Positions 10,579 through 24,408 of a stretch of 64,000 nt of DNA are shown here, one piece after another; positions within the stretch are counted from its first letter, which is position 1, and the number at the start of each line of letters is the position of its first letter. A program made the translations under genes and the position numbers. The notes under the pieces were generated by a model that made no database searches, had not been told where the DNA came from, and saw only the letters and a list, made by a program, of their open reading frames with translations. Origin of the DNA: Heracleum sosnowskyi (Eukaryota > Streptophyta > Magnoliopsida > Apiales > Apiaceae); the NCBI GenBank assembly GCA_030848705.1, contig CM061235.1, forward strand, positions 132,377,228 to 132,441,227. The letters run 5' to 3'.

Positions 10579-13500
10579 TGTGACGCCCCCAAATCCGGGG
10601 TCAGGATTTGGTGCCACTATCACTCTGAATAAAACATAATTAAACAAACAACCCCTCAGCTAAGGATCGATCACAAGTTATGGAGTGAAACAAGAATCTA
10701 AAATATCAAAGTTTATTACAACATCTAATTCAGTTTTATTACAAACCATTTGCCACCATCTAACCATTGGTAAGAACTAGCATGAATTATATCTGCCTGG
10801 CAACATGGAACCTAAAATCTCGAATCAGGCCTTCTCACGGTCTCCTTAGCGGTTACTCGAAGATAGCTAACTTCGTTCTTAACTGAAAGGTTAGGGAAAA
10901 ATAGCAAGAGTGAGCCAACAATGCTCAGCAAGTGTATAATAGTAGCCAACAAACATTGAACAGGATATAAGAAATGAATCAGGATATCTGATAAATAATC
11001 AGAGTTTCATAACAAGAATCAATAAATAAACGGATTGGAATTGGAACCACACGCTACGAGCTAAGCTAGGTGATCAGCCAACGCATTAGCTCCGGGTCAC
11101 ATATTTAATGTGACTCCAAACACACACTGGATCCATAGGCAACATATTGGCCTTAAATAATTCATAAACCAGACCGGCGTAACGGTCAAAAACAAATTTC
11201 CAATTCCAGGGTCGAATAAAATTTCAGATTATTCACAACGAATAAAGGTGTCAAGATTTCAATTATAAATCAAGTCTATATGAACAACTTGTTTCAGTTT
11301 TTCAGATTTCAATTCATGATAACGCTTCAGGGATTCAAATGATAATGAAAAGTAGAAAGGTCATGCCATAGGGTCAAGCAAAGGTATTAGACAATTATCA
11401 AGCTATAAGTAAGCATGGCAATAAATGGGCTTACAACAAAACAGGATAGGTATACAAAAATATAGTTGCAATATGGGACAAAATGTTCAAAGGTATTATA
11501 TGAAAGGAAAGGTAAAAGAAAGAATACTGGTTAAAGAAAACGTTCGCATCATAATTTAAGAGAAGCTGCCACTTGAACAATAAGTGGAGGGAATAGACAC
11601 TTGCCTCAAAAGCCGATAAACTAACTCAATAACTTGTATCTCACAACTCCAACTTTACGTACACGAGCTCCTTTCCTGGCCTCCTATTTGTACCTATATA
11701 AAGGTATAATACCCTATTAGTACCTCAGCTTGTTTACGTTAGTCTATCAACCCATATTCTACCCCAACGATATTTATTTACATGCATATACCATATTATA
11801 ATATAGCACGTTGCCACATAACACATGATATTTATATCACTTATAACTCTTATCCATATAATAAGCACAAAACTCACATAAGCGCACATTTCCATTCAAG
11901 TTCACATAATATTCTCCTATAATACATATATATATAATTTAACTTTCAAATCATACCACACTTGGTATAACATTAAATCAACTTGATCAATGCTAACCAT
12001 ATCCTTAACACCTTCACAAATAATGCATTCAATCTCAAAAGCTGACACTTCTGCCGCGCACCCTCTACCAAAATATTTATCATAAATCCAAAAATAATCA
12101 AACAAATACCACATTTGACAGGATACTTCATGATTACTAATTCAACTTAGCATAAAAGTTTCAACTCCAAAACAATTCATTTAGACTAAAAACGAACAGG
12201 TTAAAGTATGTACTGAAGCACAGAAAATTCCTGCTGCGCAACTTTTAGTAACACATGCATAACTCTTTATTTGCTAACTCTATTGATACAAGGTTTGCGT
12301 GTGCACAAACTAGACTCCGATTAGAACAACTTCCTCCTAGACTTTCTGTCTAAAACAGGCAGCAACCATTCAAAATTAACCAAAACAGAACAGACAGTTT
12401 CTGGGTATTTCACATCCTTCCATATAAACCTTTAAACACTAACATTTTTAATAAATCACAAATTCATGATATCTATTTGAAATTTTCACGAGACCTTCAT
12501 AAACCTACTTACTTGCTACATAAAAAGTTTCAACTTGAAATTAAAAGTTTAAGCAATTAAATTGTAGCTTAGAAAATCAGAAACCGTAACAGTTTTATAC
12601 TCTGCGCGTACACTACCAAAATAATCATAATAAATAGCTCAAATATCGGATTGCTTCCAAATTTTCGCGTGCTTACACTATATTCTGAGGAGCTCATGAA
12701 TCTCAGAGAATTACAACCCAAGGGTGACCTTGAGCTGCTTGAAACAGAGCTCCAACAGAGCAGTGTTGCTGCAGAAATTTGAGCGACTATGGACTTACGT
12801 AATTACAACAATACTTTACACATTCTATACAATCCACACACCAACCACACAAACACATATCTCATACACACCATATATTTTTGAAAGAAGCACTCACACG
12901 TAAAGATATAATTTTTAAAACAAGAAACACTTACACGAAATATATTTTACGAAAATGAAACACTTCCTTTGTGAAAATCTCCTCAAGAACATAGTTTTAA
13001 AAAGAACTCATACACACAAACACACTTTGAAAGATCACACATTTACTCACTCAAAAACATATTTTAAGAATCCAAACTTGTAGACAAATCAGAGAGCTTT
13101 CCAAAATGATAAGAACATCAAAATGATGAAGTAATGAATTTAGAAACAATCAGAACGCGGTCTTGTCAAAACAGATTTGACGCAGCCCTGAATAGTTCGA
13201 AAGATTACCAATTTTCAGTATAAGGATGGACTCAAATGAAAAAGTGTAAAACATAGAAGTTATAGACCATTCCGAGACCTTTCCAGAATGGTAAGGCTCA
13301 TAATTCTTGAACACGTATTCGATTAACTACGATTTTTCCAAGTTCAAGGATCATAATCCCGAAGTCAATATAGCTAGTTACATAAACCGCAGAAAAACTC
13401 ATACTTGCAAGCAAAATCTCAGAAAACTTAAAGAATAAGAGTTGAGGATAATCAACTTATCTTTCCACAGAGTCTAGAATCATCATCATATGATAAACGA

Positions 13501-14669
13501 GGCATGAGATACGAATTTAACAAGGTACATACACAACCTATTCAAGAATTTAACTAGAACTACACCAAAGCTCACATGCAATGCTTTATTCATACTCTAA
13601 CATTGATACTCTAACATTGATAGAACCTATTTATAAACATAGAAACCATTAAAACAACCCATGAGCTCACTTTGAGTTCATTGCCCATGGATGGGTTTGT
13701 CTTGGATGAGCCCTAAAACTTATGGGTCTTCATCAAGAACAACCCCTAAACACTTATCCACCATTGCATGTAACAAAAAAGGTCAAGAGCCTCATCTTTG
13801 TAAAATTTCAGTTTTGAGAAAGAAAACAAAACTCAAAAATATTGGTAGGAATAGATAGAGGGTTGAAAGAGGGTCATTTTAGTTACAAGAACACACAATT
13901 TGGTGAAGAAATTACCTTGAAATAAGAGGTTGAAGTTTGAGTTTTTAATGGAGGTTTGGGGAAGATGATGGTCTTGGGAAAATGGAGAAGAGGAGAGCCG
14001 AGAGAGAGAGAGAATGGGAGAAAAGAGGTGGGTGGGCTTGGAAAAATGAATGGAAAATAATGTGGAGTCAAAGCCCTTTTATGTGGGTTTTTAAGTAGTG
14101 GAATTAAGAAGTTACTAAACTAGCCTTCTAGTACAAAAGGGAAGAGAGTTTGGTCAAGGCTAGTGGTGTCATTTCATAATTAAAAAGTAGAGTATCATTT
14201 CTAAATAAATCTTTTTGCTAGTTGGTGAATAAATAAAATTGCATTTGAAAATATAATCACCACTAAAATATTATTTGAATGAAAATCTAAGTAAGAGAAT
14301 TAAATATGCTTGTATCACTAAATATTCTAAATTTACAATAACTTGTGGCACATGAAAATTATTAAAATATAATAAAGAAATATTTTTATCTAAGTAAATA
14401 AAGTACAATTTGCACATAAATGCCTTTGTCACCACTCAACATTAATAATCATAAAATATTAAAAGTAAGAATCTCAAATGCTATAATTAGTCAAGGAACA
14501 ATATTTACAGCTCTTATTAATATAAATAATTTAATACGACCCATTTTAACATAAGGAGTCTATTAAACAATTATCACACACATAAAAAAAATAGTGGTTA
14601 ATAAAATAAAATTTTAATCACATTCACACAATATAATATTTTATAAACCAAAAATTGTAAGGCGTTACA
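10579..14669 (-). repeat. 3' LTR (4091 bp) of the long-LTR gypsy element
   Basis: On the plus strand it runs from TGTGACGCCCCC to AAGGCGTTACA, so on the minus strand TGTAACGCC...GGCGTCACA. It is non-coding except for accidental short frames. The same length and near-identical sequence occur at 19995-24085. A duplicated 13-bp motif (TACTCTAACATTG, 13594 and 13608) lies inside both copies. Confidence 0.95.
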
Positions 14670-14685
14670 TCCTTCCCCCCTTAAA
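14670..14685 (-). other. Polypurine tract of the long-LTR element
   Basis: On the minus strand AAGGGGGGAAGGA lies directly before the LTR start TGTAACG. It is the expected primer for plus-strand DNA synthesis. Confidence 0.85.
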
Positions 14686-14707
14686 AGGATTCTGTCCCCA
14701 GAATCTA

Positions 14708-15870
14708 TTACGTAAACAGCTGAGAGTACTTTTCTAACATTTTAGTTTCTAACTCCCAAGTTGATTCTTCAACCTTGGGGTTTCTACACCATACTCTTAC
14801 TAGTATAACTATTTTATCTCTAAGCACTTTCTCTTTCCGATCTAAAATTTCTACTGTTTGATCAACATAGTACAAATAAGTTTGAATCTCTATCGACTCG
14901 TGAAATACATTATGGATATGTTGCATATATGGAGGTAAGGCTACCTCAGACGCAATCTTACCCACACGCTTTAATATCTTAAAAGGTCTAACTAATTTTC
15001 GGACTCAGCCGTCCTTACTTACCAAATCCCGTTAGTCTTTTGCATGGTGACACTTTTAATAGGACTGATTCTCTTACTCTATAATCTATACCTTCCCTGG
15101 TTTAATCATCATATTATAGTCGTTGATTCCGAGTAGCTATTAATCCTTTCTGGATGAGCTCAATAGTTTCCTTGGTCTGATACATTAACTCTGGTTCCAA
15201 TCTCGTGCATTTATCAACTTCTTTTCAACCTATTGAAGATCTACATCTTTCTCCGTACAAGGCTTCATCAGCTGGCATTTCAATATTCGCATGATAGCTA
15301 TTGCGGTAAAAGAATTTCACTAATGACAAACGATCATCTCAATTATCTTCAAAATTCATCGTACAAACTCTAAATTTGTCTTCGATTATCTGAATAGTCC
15401 ATTTACCTTGACCATATGTTTGAGGATGATACATGGTACACATGTTCAACTTGGTTTCTGAACATGCCAACAAGTTTTCTCCAAAATCTTGAATAAAATT
15501 GCGGGTCTTGGTCAAATTCGATTAATAATTGAATCACATGCCTCACTACTATCTTTATAGTCGATAAACCAATTTATCTAATGAAAGTTTCTCATTGATG
15601 GGAAAAAAAGGTACAAACTTGGTAAATCTGTCGATCATAACTCAAATGGCATCATGAGATGTTCATTCTTAAATTCAGGAATTTCTAATGGTTGTAATAG
15701 TCCACTAAATCTCTGATGTTTGGTTTTAACTCTCTGACAGGTGAAACACCTACTCAATAATCCTATAATATCTCTTTTCATATATGTCTACTAAAATTTT
15801 CTGTAGGTCTTGGTTCATCTTAGTACATCTGGGGTGGATCGAATATTTCGGATCATGAGCCTCACTTAAT
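14708..15870 (-). pseudogene. Integrase C-terminus and chromodomain remnant of the long-LTR element
   Basis: 14708-14965 keeps VEILDRKEKVLRDK followed by VWCRNPKVEESTWELE, the chromodomain-like end typical of Tekay/Del chromoviruses, preceded by a decayed HxVFHxS segment. 14966-15870 is the integrase core region but contains many stops and frameshifts, and only scattered similarity is readable. Not functional. Confidence 0.75.
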
Positions 15871-15873
15871 ATC

Positions 15874-17000
15874 TCATTCTTCAAATCTGTCACTTTGGGT
15901 ATCTAAATTGTTGAAGAAAAATCTTACAATTCCTTTATCATCCTTTTGACTCCTTCTTTCTTCTCCGGTTAAGCTACTTGTATTTTGGTCCATCATTTCA
16001 GTTTGACATCTTCTAATCTTCTCAAACAGTTTCGGTTGGAAAGTCCTTGTATATATCATCTCCGTAGCTGTATCTGAAATACGAACCTCTACTTCCACTT
16101 CCTCAAATTCTTTGGTCAATTCTTCAAATGAAGTCATCATCTTCAGTCTCTCATTTCTACTCAAAGCGTCTGCTACCACATTTGCCTTGCCTGGATGGCG
16201 GGTGTTAGTTCAATCATATCCCTTGATCAGTCTTAACCATTTCCTTTACCTTACATATGTATATATAGCTCCTTTTGGGTGAAAATATAATTCAAACTCC
16301 TTTGATCCGTACAAATTTCGCACCTTTCTTTGTACAAGTATTGTCTCTAAATCCGTGCAAAGACTATTGCGGCAAATTCCCCATCAGGTGTCGAGTATTT
16401 CTATTCGTGGTTTTTCGGTTATCTGGAAGCATACGCAAATCACCTTATCGTGTGGCGTCAGTCTTGATTCTTAACATGAAGCTGCCATCTCAATTTAGTT
16501 CTTGGTATTGTCCTAAGGTACATGAGTCATAATAGTCTACTAGAAATGAATATAGTTTACTAACATGGCTCGTCTAAAGAATTTCGTTCCTCTAGCAATT
16601 TAAATACTTCCGTATCTATTTATCCAATTCTTTCTATATCACAAAATATCCTTGTTATCCAGTTGCACTAACATTGGAGAAGTTATCAGTCTCCTCTTTA
16701 ACTCCAGAAAGATTTCTGGTAAGCTTGGTTAATGGTGTGGTTATCTTGGAAAAATCCTTGACAAACCTTCGATAGTCTCCATCTTATCTCGTAAAATTTC
16801 TGTAGGTGTCTTAGGCTTTACCCAATTCATTACCACTTCAATCTTCGCTAGATCCACTTTGATTCCTTCGCTACTGTCTACATGTCCTAGAAATTGTAAC
16901 TCTTTCAACCAAAAATCGTACTTAGAAAACTTTGTGTATAATCTCTTTCCCTGTATGACAAGTTAGAATTTCTCTGTTCGTTTCTGACCTGGGAACACAA
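15874..17000 (-). pseudogene. RNase H and RT remnants of the long-LTR element
   Basis: Conceptual reading in several frames shows ELAAIVFA, then YIFTQKEL (about 16260-16400), then the RNase H exit motif VADALSRNERL (about 16140-16179). Further right, ELQFLGHV and GIKVDLAKIE (about 16840-16910) mark the RT C-terminus. Frameshifts and stops are frequent. Order and strand agree with a gypsy pol read leftwards. Confidence 0.75.
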
Positions 17001-18340
17001 CTTCTACTTTATATGTGGCTCGCAATTCCATTTTTCCCATACTCATTTAACCAATCCATTCTTAGAATTTACATCAAATCTCCCTAACTTGACGGGAATC
17101 AAGTCATCCTAAGAAAATGGTGATCTACTATATCAATCTCATAGTGAGGAAAAATCTAGATGAATCGATATACGCTCCTGATTAGCTATTCCTATAGTCA
17201 AAGCTTTACTTAATAGTTGAATCGTACAATGCGGTTTATGAGAAAATTCTATGGATAAAAAAAGGCTTGGTAGCTCCAAAATAAATTAACACTTTGGCAT
17301 TTCCATAATCTATTTGAAACGTATTTGTACTACATCCTTATTTTCACTATATCGCTCATGGTCATATTAAGGGTTCTTGTCCTTGGTTGCTTTGTAAATG
17401 GTGGTCCATTCATCCTTAACATATTGCTTACTGGGCTTAACGATTGCAATCTCTTAAGAAACGTCACACCTCTCCACGCTTGTTACACGTAACTCTAGCC
17501 TTCGGTTTATAGCTCACATTGGCGTAATGTCCTCTCTGATTACACTTGTAACGTACTATATTGATCTTATTACAAAATCCCAGTTGTTTATTTCCACAAG
17601 TTCTACATTCTGGTATCGGAGGTCTCATAGGTCTTTGTTGATCCAAATCTTGTGGACGATTCCATTGCCCATCACTTCCAGTTTCTGGTCTTCCAAATCC
17701 AACATTCCTATTTGACTGAAACTCAGGCCTTATATTGAAATGGTTCTGAAAGTTCCTTAATTATTGGTCTTCTCCCCGTGTCTCCGCCTTCCCTTTTCTA
17801 GCTTCTTCTGTTTGTAATCAATAACTTTACTCCTAATCCATGATCTTACTTCATGTTGGAGTCTCCTAACTCTCTTCTCATCGATATTCACATATTCGAA
17901 CACAACCCTGGCTAGCTCTATAAACTTTGCTTCACATTACGCTATGCTCAACTTATCCTGCTTCAGTTCTAAAGTTTACATCCAATATGTGGTCTCAAGA
18001 CGTTCAAAACCTTGTAATGATCTAACTACTATATCCAAAGTGAAATATAGAATAAACAGGTGCTCATATATATACTTGCCCGACAAGTAGAATAACAGTC
18101 TTCCACAAACAATAACCAATGCCTCTCCAATGTCACTTTATTTCATACTTCATCATGATTAGTATTGGTATATCCTTGTTACATTCTCCTTATTCATACC
18201 AAACTCTCAGTAATAATAAACCTTGTAATCGTGTTGTACGTCTAATGAGCAATCTGACTCGACGTTCAGTCCTCCTCTTAAAACAATTTCCCAAACTCTA
18301 TCAGAACAAATTTCCAGTCAAAGTAAGTACAGCTTAACAC
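17001..18340 (-). pseudogene. Protease region and gag zinc-knuckle remnant of the long-LTR element
   Basis: 17464-17646 retains a damaged zinc-knuckle region: ECRTCGNKQLGFC, then YKCNQRGHYANV, where the last knuckle Cys is replaced, then VTCNKRGE. These match the three-part Cys cluster of chromovirus gag. 17001-17460 is where protease should lie; only poor traces are visible. No intact frame over 100 residues remains. Confidence 0.65.
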
Positions 18341-19980
18341 TCAGAATACCGTCATCTTCGCCTTTGCGACTTCCAATCTTTGATACCTTTAAGAGTCGTA
18401 AGAGTTTCCGACAAAATGAACCAATAGATACGAAGGTGTCAACAAATATGGAAATATAATAAGCATGTTTAGTAAGAATTTCTGATAAAAAGAATTTAAC
18501 TAAGAGATCAAGATGATCATCGAACTTTATCAGGTTGCATTTGTCACTTTAAACAACACAGTACAGAAGGTGGCCAACCTTTAGTACTTTCGTGACAAAC
18601 ACACAACCAGTGGCGTCCCACCAGACTTCTATCACACAGATAGAAAGTCCCTGAATCCCCTATATATATAGGGTTGTTCATCTTAGTTACAACAAGGAGG
18701 ATCAAAAATTTAAGAGGAATATATGAAAGGTTTAAGAGTTTCAAAAGTTTATATAATATAATATTGGATCAAGTAGCCCCCTGAACAATAGAGGTATTTC
18801 GTAAAGAATAAAATAATAGAAGTGAAAAATTGAATCTTTTTAAAAAGGTAAATTGAATAAAATCCGTGACTAGTTGTGAATAGACTTATCCTTACATCGA
18901 ACGAATGGAGGTAATCACGCCTTGTCCCATGTAGATGGTCCTTAGGGGAGTAAATTTCTAGTCTGAGCTTATAGGTATGTCCCGTTAGTAAATCAACTTG
19001 TGCAATCTTGTATAAAGAAGGAATATACACGTTGGCCACTCCTTTGGATAAATGTCCCTATCACGGGGGTGAAATCGTTATCATATCGCAAAGAATCTAT
19101 CTAAGTCTTTCTAGACGTTATCTTAGAGCTTTTACTCTCAATCGACTCTAACTAAACTTGGTTCGGAACTCTGCGCGGTGTATCCTATAGCGTTCGCGAT
19201 GTAGCCGAAGTCGTAGATGAAATTCTGGAAAGTACGTAAAGATCTGCAGGTGATGTCTTCTGAACTGGTAGCTCTGACTCTCCGATTGACTCCTCCAGCT
19301 TCGAATTAGTTGCCCCGTCCGTAACCCGATCTTCAAACGGTTCAAGCGTATACTTACTCGATATGTCGGAATACTATATAACATGGAAGTGTGTAACTTA
19401 AGTTAATATTTCTACAGAAAATTCGGCATGACCTATTCGTAAAATGGACTATGCCCTGTTTTAACAATATCTCCAATACTTACTCAATCATCCACACATA
19501 ATCCATAATTCGTTCAATATTCCATCCATCTCCAATCCCTTTCATTCTACACGTAAGAAATAACTCTGCCTTGACATGCAGCTATACTATAAGAAAATAA
19601 ATTTACCCAAGGGGTAATGGAAATCTCCACTTGGCCGGGTGCATGCACTGATACTAATATTGACGACTCTGGCTTAGGAAAAGAATCTCATATGAATGTT
19701 AATCTCTCAAAACAGCCATTATCTATAACCACACAATACTAAACCAAGAAGATACTTAAACGGTAAATGGTTATCTTAATTCTACTAATACTCATCCTAA
19801 AGGTAACCTACATCTACAAATCCTATCTTACCTATGAAGCTTAAGTCCTAGAGCGAACCTATCCTATTGGTCAAAACTATATTCATAAATCCTAACTCAA
19901 ACTCTATGTGACTTTGTTCATTGTTTTTCCTATCTTAGATTCTTCTACCAATTCTTGTTTCAGTGACCAATAACCTGTAT
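18341..19980 (-). other. Decayed gag 5' part and leader of the long-LTR element
   Basis: Non-coding as it stands. By position it holds the 5' leader and gag N-terminus. The short frames present are not recognisable. It is notably damaged compared with the near-identical LTRs on both sides. Confidence 0.5.
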
Positions 19981-19991
19981 CTCTGATACCA
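19981..19991 (-). other. tRNA-Met primer-binding site of the long-LTR element
   Basis: On the minus strand TGGTATCAGAG lies three bases inside the 5' LTR end, matching the 3' end of initiator tRNA-Met. Confidence 0.9.
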
Positions 19992-19994
19992 ACC

Positions 19995-22900
19995 TGTGAC
20001 GCCCCCAAATCCGGGGTCAGGATTTGGTGCCACTATCACTCTGAATAAAACATAATTAAACAAACAACCCCTCAGCTAAGGATCGATCACAGGTTATGGT
20101 GTGAAACAAGAATCTAAAATATCAAAGTTTATTACAACATCTAATTCAGTTTTATTACAAACCATTTGCCACCATCTAACCATTGGTAAGAACTAGCATG
20201 AATTATATCTACCTGGCAACATGGAACCTAAAATCTCGAATCAGGCCTTCTCACGGTCTCCTTAGCGGTTACTCGAAGATAGTTAACTTCGTTCTTAACT
20301 GAAAGGTTAGGGAAAAATAGCAAGAGTGAGCCAACAATGCTCAGCAAGTGTATAATAGTAGCCAACAAACATTGAACAGGATATAAGAAATGAATCAGGA
20401 TATCTGATAAATAATCAGAGTTTCATAACAAGAATCAATAAATAAACGGATTGGAATTGGAACCACACGCTACGAGCTAAGCTAGGTGATCAGCCAACGC
20501 ATTAGCTCCGGGTCACATATTTAATGTGACTCCAAACACACACTGGATCCATAGGCAACATATTGGCCTTAAATAATTCATAAACCAGACCGGCGTAACG
20601 GTCAAAAACAAATTTCCAATTCCAGGGTCGAATAAAATTTCAGATTATTCACAACGAATAAAGGTGTCAAGATTTCAATTATAAATCAAGTCTATATGAA
20701 CAACTTGTTTCAGTTTTTCAGATTTCAATTCATGATAACGCTTCAGGGATTCAAATGATAATGAAAAGTAGAAAGGTCATGCCATAGGGTCAAGCAAAGG
20801 TATTAGACAATTATCAAGCTATAAGTAAGCATGGCAATAAATGGGCTTACAACAAAACAGGATAGGTATACAAAAATATAGTTGCAAGATGGGACAAAAT
20901 GTTCAAAGGTATTATATGAAAGGAAAGGTAAAAGAAAGAATACTGGTTAAAGAAAACGTTCGCATCATAATTTAAGAGAAGCTGCCACTTGAACAATAAG
21001 TGGAGGGAATAGACACTTGCCTCAAAAGCCGATAAACTAACTCAATAACTTGTATCTCACAACTCCAACTTTACGTACACGAGCTCCTTTCCTGGCCTCC
21101 TATTTGTACCTATATAAAGGTATAATACCCTATTAGTACCTCAGCTTGTTTACGTTAGTCTATCAACCCATATTCTACCCCAACGATATTTATTTACATG
21201 CATATACCATATTATAATATAGCACGTTGCCACATAACACATGATATTTATATCACTTATAACTCTTATCCATATAATAAGCACAAAACTCACATAAGCG
21301 CACATTTCCATTCAAGTTCACATAATATTCTCCTATAATACATATATATATAATTTAACTTTCAAATCATACCACACTTGGTATAACATTAAATCAACTT
21401 GATCAATGCTAACCATATCCTTAACACCTTCACAAATAATGCATTCAATCTCAAAAGCTGACACTTCTGCCGCGCACCCTCTACCAAAATATTTATCATA
21501 AATCCAAAAATAATCAAACAAATACCACATTTGACAGGATACTTCATGATTACTAATTCAACTTATCATAAAAGTTTCAACTCCAAAACAATTCATTTAG
21601 ACTAAAAACGAACAGGTTAAAGTATGTACTGAAGCACAGAAAATTCCTGCTGCGCAACTTTTAGTAACACATGCATAACTCTTTATTTGCTAACTCTATT
21701 GATACAAGGTTTGCGTGTGCACAAACTAGACTCCGATTAGAACAACTTCCTCCTAGACTTTCTGTCTAAAACAGTCAGCAACCATTCAAAATTAACCAAA
21801 ACAGAACAGACAGTTTCTGGGTATTTCACATCCTTCCATATAAACCTTTAAACACTAACATTTTTAATAAATCACAAATTCATGATATCTATTTGAAATT
21901 TTCACGAGACCTTCATAAACCTACTTACTTGCTACATAAAAAGTTTCAACTTGAAATTAAAAGTTTAAGCAATTAAATTGTAGCTTAGAAAATCAGAAAC
22001 CGTAACAGTTTTATACTCTGCGCGTACACTACCAAAATAATCATAATAAATAGCTCAAATATCGGATTGCTTCCAAATTTTCGCGTGCTTACACTATATT
22101 CTGAGGAGCTCATGAATCTCAGAGAATTACAACCCAAGGGTGACCTTGAGCTGCTTGAAACAGAGCTCCAACAGAGCAGTGTTGCTGCAGAAATTTGAGC
22201 GACTATGGACTTACGTAATTACAACAATACTTTACACATTCTATACAATCCACACACCAACCACACAAACACATATCTCATACACACCATATATTTTTGA
22301 AAGAAGCACTCACACGTAAAGATATAATTTTTAAAACAAGAAACACTTACACGAAATATATTTTACGAAAATGAAACACTTCCTTTGTGAAAATCTCCTC
22401 AAGAACATAGTTTTAAAAAGAACTCATACACACAAACACACTTTGAAAGATCACACATTTACTCACTCAAAAACATATTTTAAGAATCCAAACTTGTAGA
22501 CAAATCAGAGAGCTTTCCAAAATGATAAGAACATCAAAATGATGAAGTAATGAATTTAGAAACAATCAGAACGCGGTCTTGTCAAAACAGATTTGACGCA
22601 GCCCTGAATAGTTCGAAAGATTACCAATTTTCAGTATAAGGATGAACTCAAATGAAAAAGTGTAAAACATAGAAGTTATAGACCATTCCGAGACCTTTCC
22701 AGAATGGTAAGGCGCATAATTTTTGAACACGTATTCGATTAACTACGATTTTTCCAAGTTCAAGGATCATAATCCCGAAGTCAATATAGCTGGTTACATA
22801 AACCGCAGAAAAACTCATACTTGCAAGCAAAATCTCAGAAAACTTAAAGAATAAGAGTTGAGGATAATCAACTTATCTTTCCAGAGAGTCTAGAATCATC

Positions 22901-24085
22901 ATCATATGATAAACGAGGCATGAGATACGAATTTAACAAGGTACATACACAACCTATTCAAGAATTTAACTAGAACTACACCAAAGCTCACATGCAATGC
23001 TTTATTCATACTCTAACATTGATACTCTAACATTGATAGAACCTATTTATAAACATAGAAACCATTAAAACAACCCATGAGCTCACTTTGAGTTCATTGC
23101 CCATGGATGGGTTTGTCTTGGATGAGCCCTAAAACTTATGGGTCTTCATCAAGAACAACCCCTAAACACTTATCCACCATTGCATGTAACAAAAAAGGTC
23201 AAGAGCCTCATCTTTGTAAAATTTCAGTTTTGAGAAAGAAAACAAAACTCAAAAATATTGGTAGGAATAGATAGAGGGTTGAAAGAGGGTCATTTTAGTT
23301 ACAAGAACACACAATTTGGTGAAGAAATTACCTTGAAATAAGAGGTTGAAGTTTGAGTTTTTAATGGAGGTTTGGGGAAGATGATGGTCTTGGGAAAATG
23401 GAGAAGAGGAGAGCCGAGAGAGAGAGAGAATGGGAGAAAAGAGGTGGGTGGGCTTGGAAAAATGAATGGAAAATAATGTGGAGTCAAAGCCCTTTTATGT
23501 GGGTTTTTAAGTAGTGGAATTAAGAAGTTACTAAACTAGCCTTCTAGTACAAAAGGGAAGAGAGTTTGGTCAAGGCTAGTGGTGTCATTTCATAATTAAA
23601 AAGTAGAGTATCATTTCTAAATAAATCTTTTTGCTAGTTGGTGAATAAATAAAATTGCATTTGAAAATATAATCACCACTAAAATATTATTTGAATGAAA
23701 ATCTAAGTAAGAGAATTAAATATGCTTGTATCACTAAATATTCTAAATTTACAATAACTTGTGGCACATGAAAATTATTAAAATATAATAAAGAAATATT
23801 TTTATCTAAGTAAATAAAGTACAATTTGCACATAAATGCCTTTGTCACCACTCAACATTAATAATCATAAAATATTAAAAGTAAGAATCTCAAATGCTAT
23901 AATTAGTCAAGGAACAATATTTACAGCTCTTATTAATATAAATAATTTAATACGACCCATTTTAACATAAGGAGTCTATTAAACAATTATCACACACATA
24001 AAAAAAATAGTGGTTAATAAAATAAAATTTTAATCACATTCACACAATATAATATTTTATAAACCAAAAATTGTAAGGCGTTACA
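19995..24085 (-). repeat. 5' LTR (4091 bp) of the long-LTR gypsy element
   Basis: Same length as the left LTR. The differences I can see by eye are twelve single-base changes spread along the repeat, with no indels. Transcription of the element would start in this copy, reading leftwards. I could not pick a TATA box with confidence. Confidence 0.95.
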
Positions 24086-24090
24086 TTAAT

Positions 24091-24408
24091 ATTACTTTTT
24101 ATTCTTGGTATGAAAAATACTATGGTAAATGCAACACAATTACCGAGTTATTGAGTTACTGTTCCGACTGTATTCCGTTCATCAATAGTGTTTCACTGTT
24201 CCGATTATCTTCCAGTTATTCTGATAAAATTAGTCACCACTCTTACGACCACCTAGTGTCATTACCAAAAATCCTTTGTAAGTCTCAGGTTAGAGCAGTG
24301 TTGGATAAGGGTGTTAGACATAGGTATGTGTGTGCTTAAGGTAAGAAGGTATGAACTAATGTTCCCAGAATCACTTTAGGTAATCAAAAACAGTTAAAAA
24401 CAATATTA
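24091..24408 (+). pseudogene. Pararetrovirus joint and leader before ORF1
   Basis: 24091-24140 continues the internal ORF1 fragment cut by the long-LTR element (matches 25636-25687). At about 24141 it joins leader sequence (GAGTTATTGAGTTACTG) that also appears at 31866 after the primer site. The leader runs to the ORF1 start at 24409. The joint shows that partial genomes lie head to tail. Confidence 0.85.

Larger units (their letters stand above)
10579..24085 (-). mobile_element. Long-LTR Ty3/gypsy element (Tekay/Del-like), non-autonomous, 13.5 kb
   Basis: Two 4091-bp LTRs (10579-14669 and 19995-24085) flank 5.3 kb of decayed interior. The element is read on the minus strand. The 5-bp duplication TTAAT (10574-10578 and 24086-24090) marks insertion into pararetrovirus ORF1 sequence. 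A tRNA-Met primer site adjoins the right LTR and a polypurine tract adjoins the left one. I can see 12 LTR differences (about 0.3%), so it inserted recently. The interior shows remnants of gag zinc knuckle, RT, RNase H, integrase and a chromodomain, all with many stops. Long LTRs and the chromodomain text fit the Tekay (Del) clade. Confidence 0.95.

Noticed and set aside
11917..12114. 65-codon minus-strand frame, repeated identically at 21333
   Set aside because: Identity follows from the two LTR copies. Being in an LTR and lacking any motif, it is probably chance.
13883..14071. 62-codon Pro/Ser/Phe-rich minus-strand frame, repeated at 23299
   Set aside because: It is purine-rich LTR sequence read on the opposite strand. 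No signal beyond composition.
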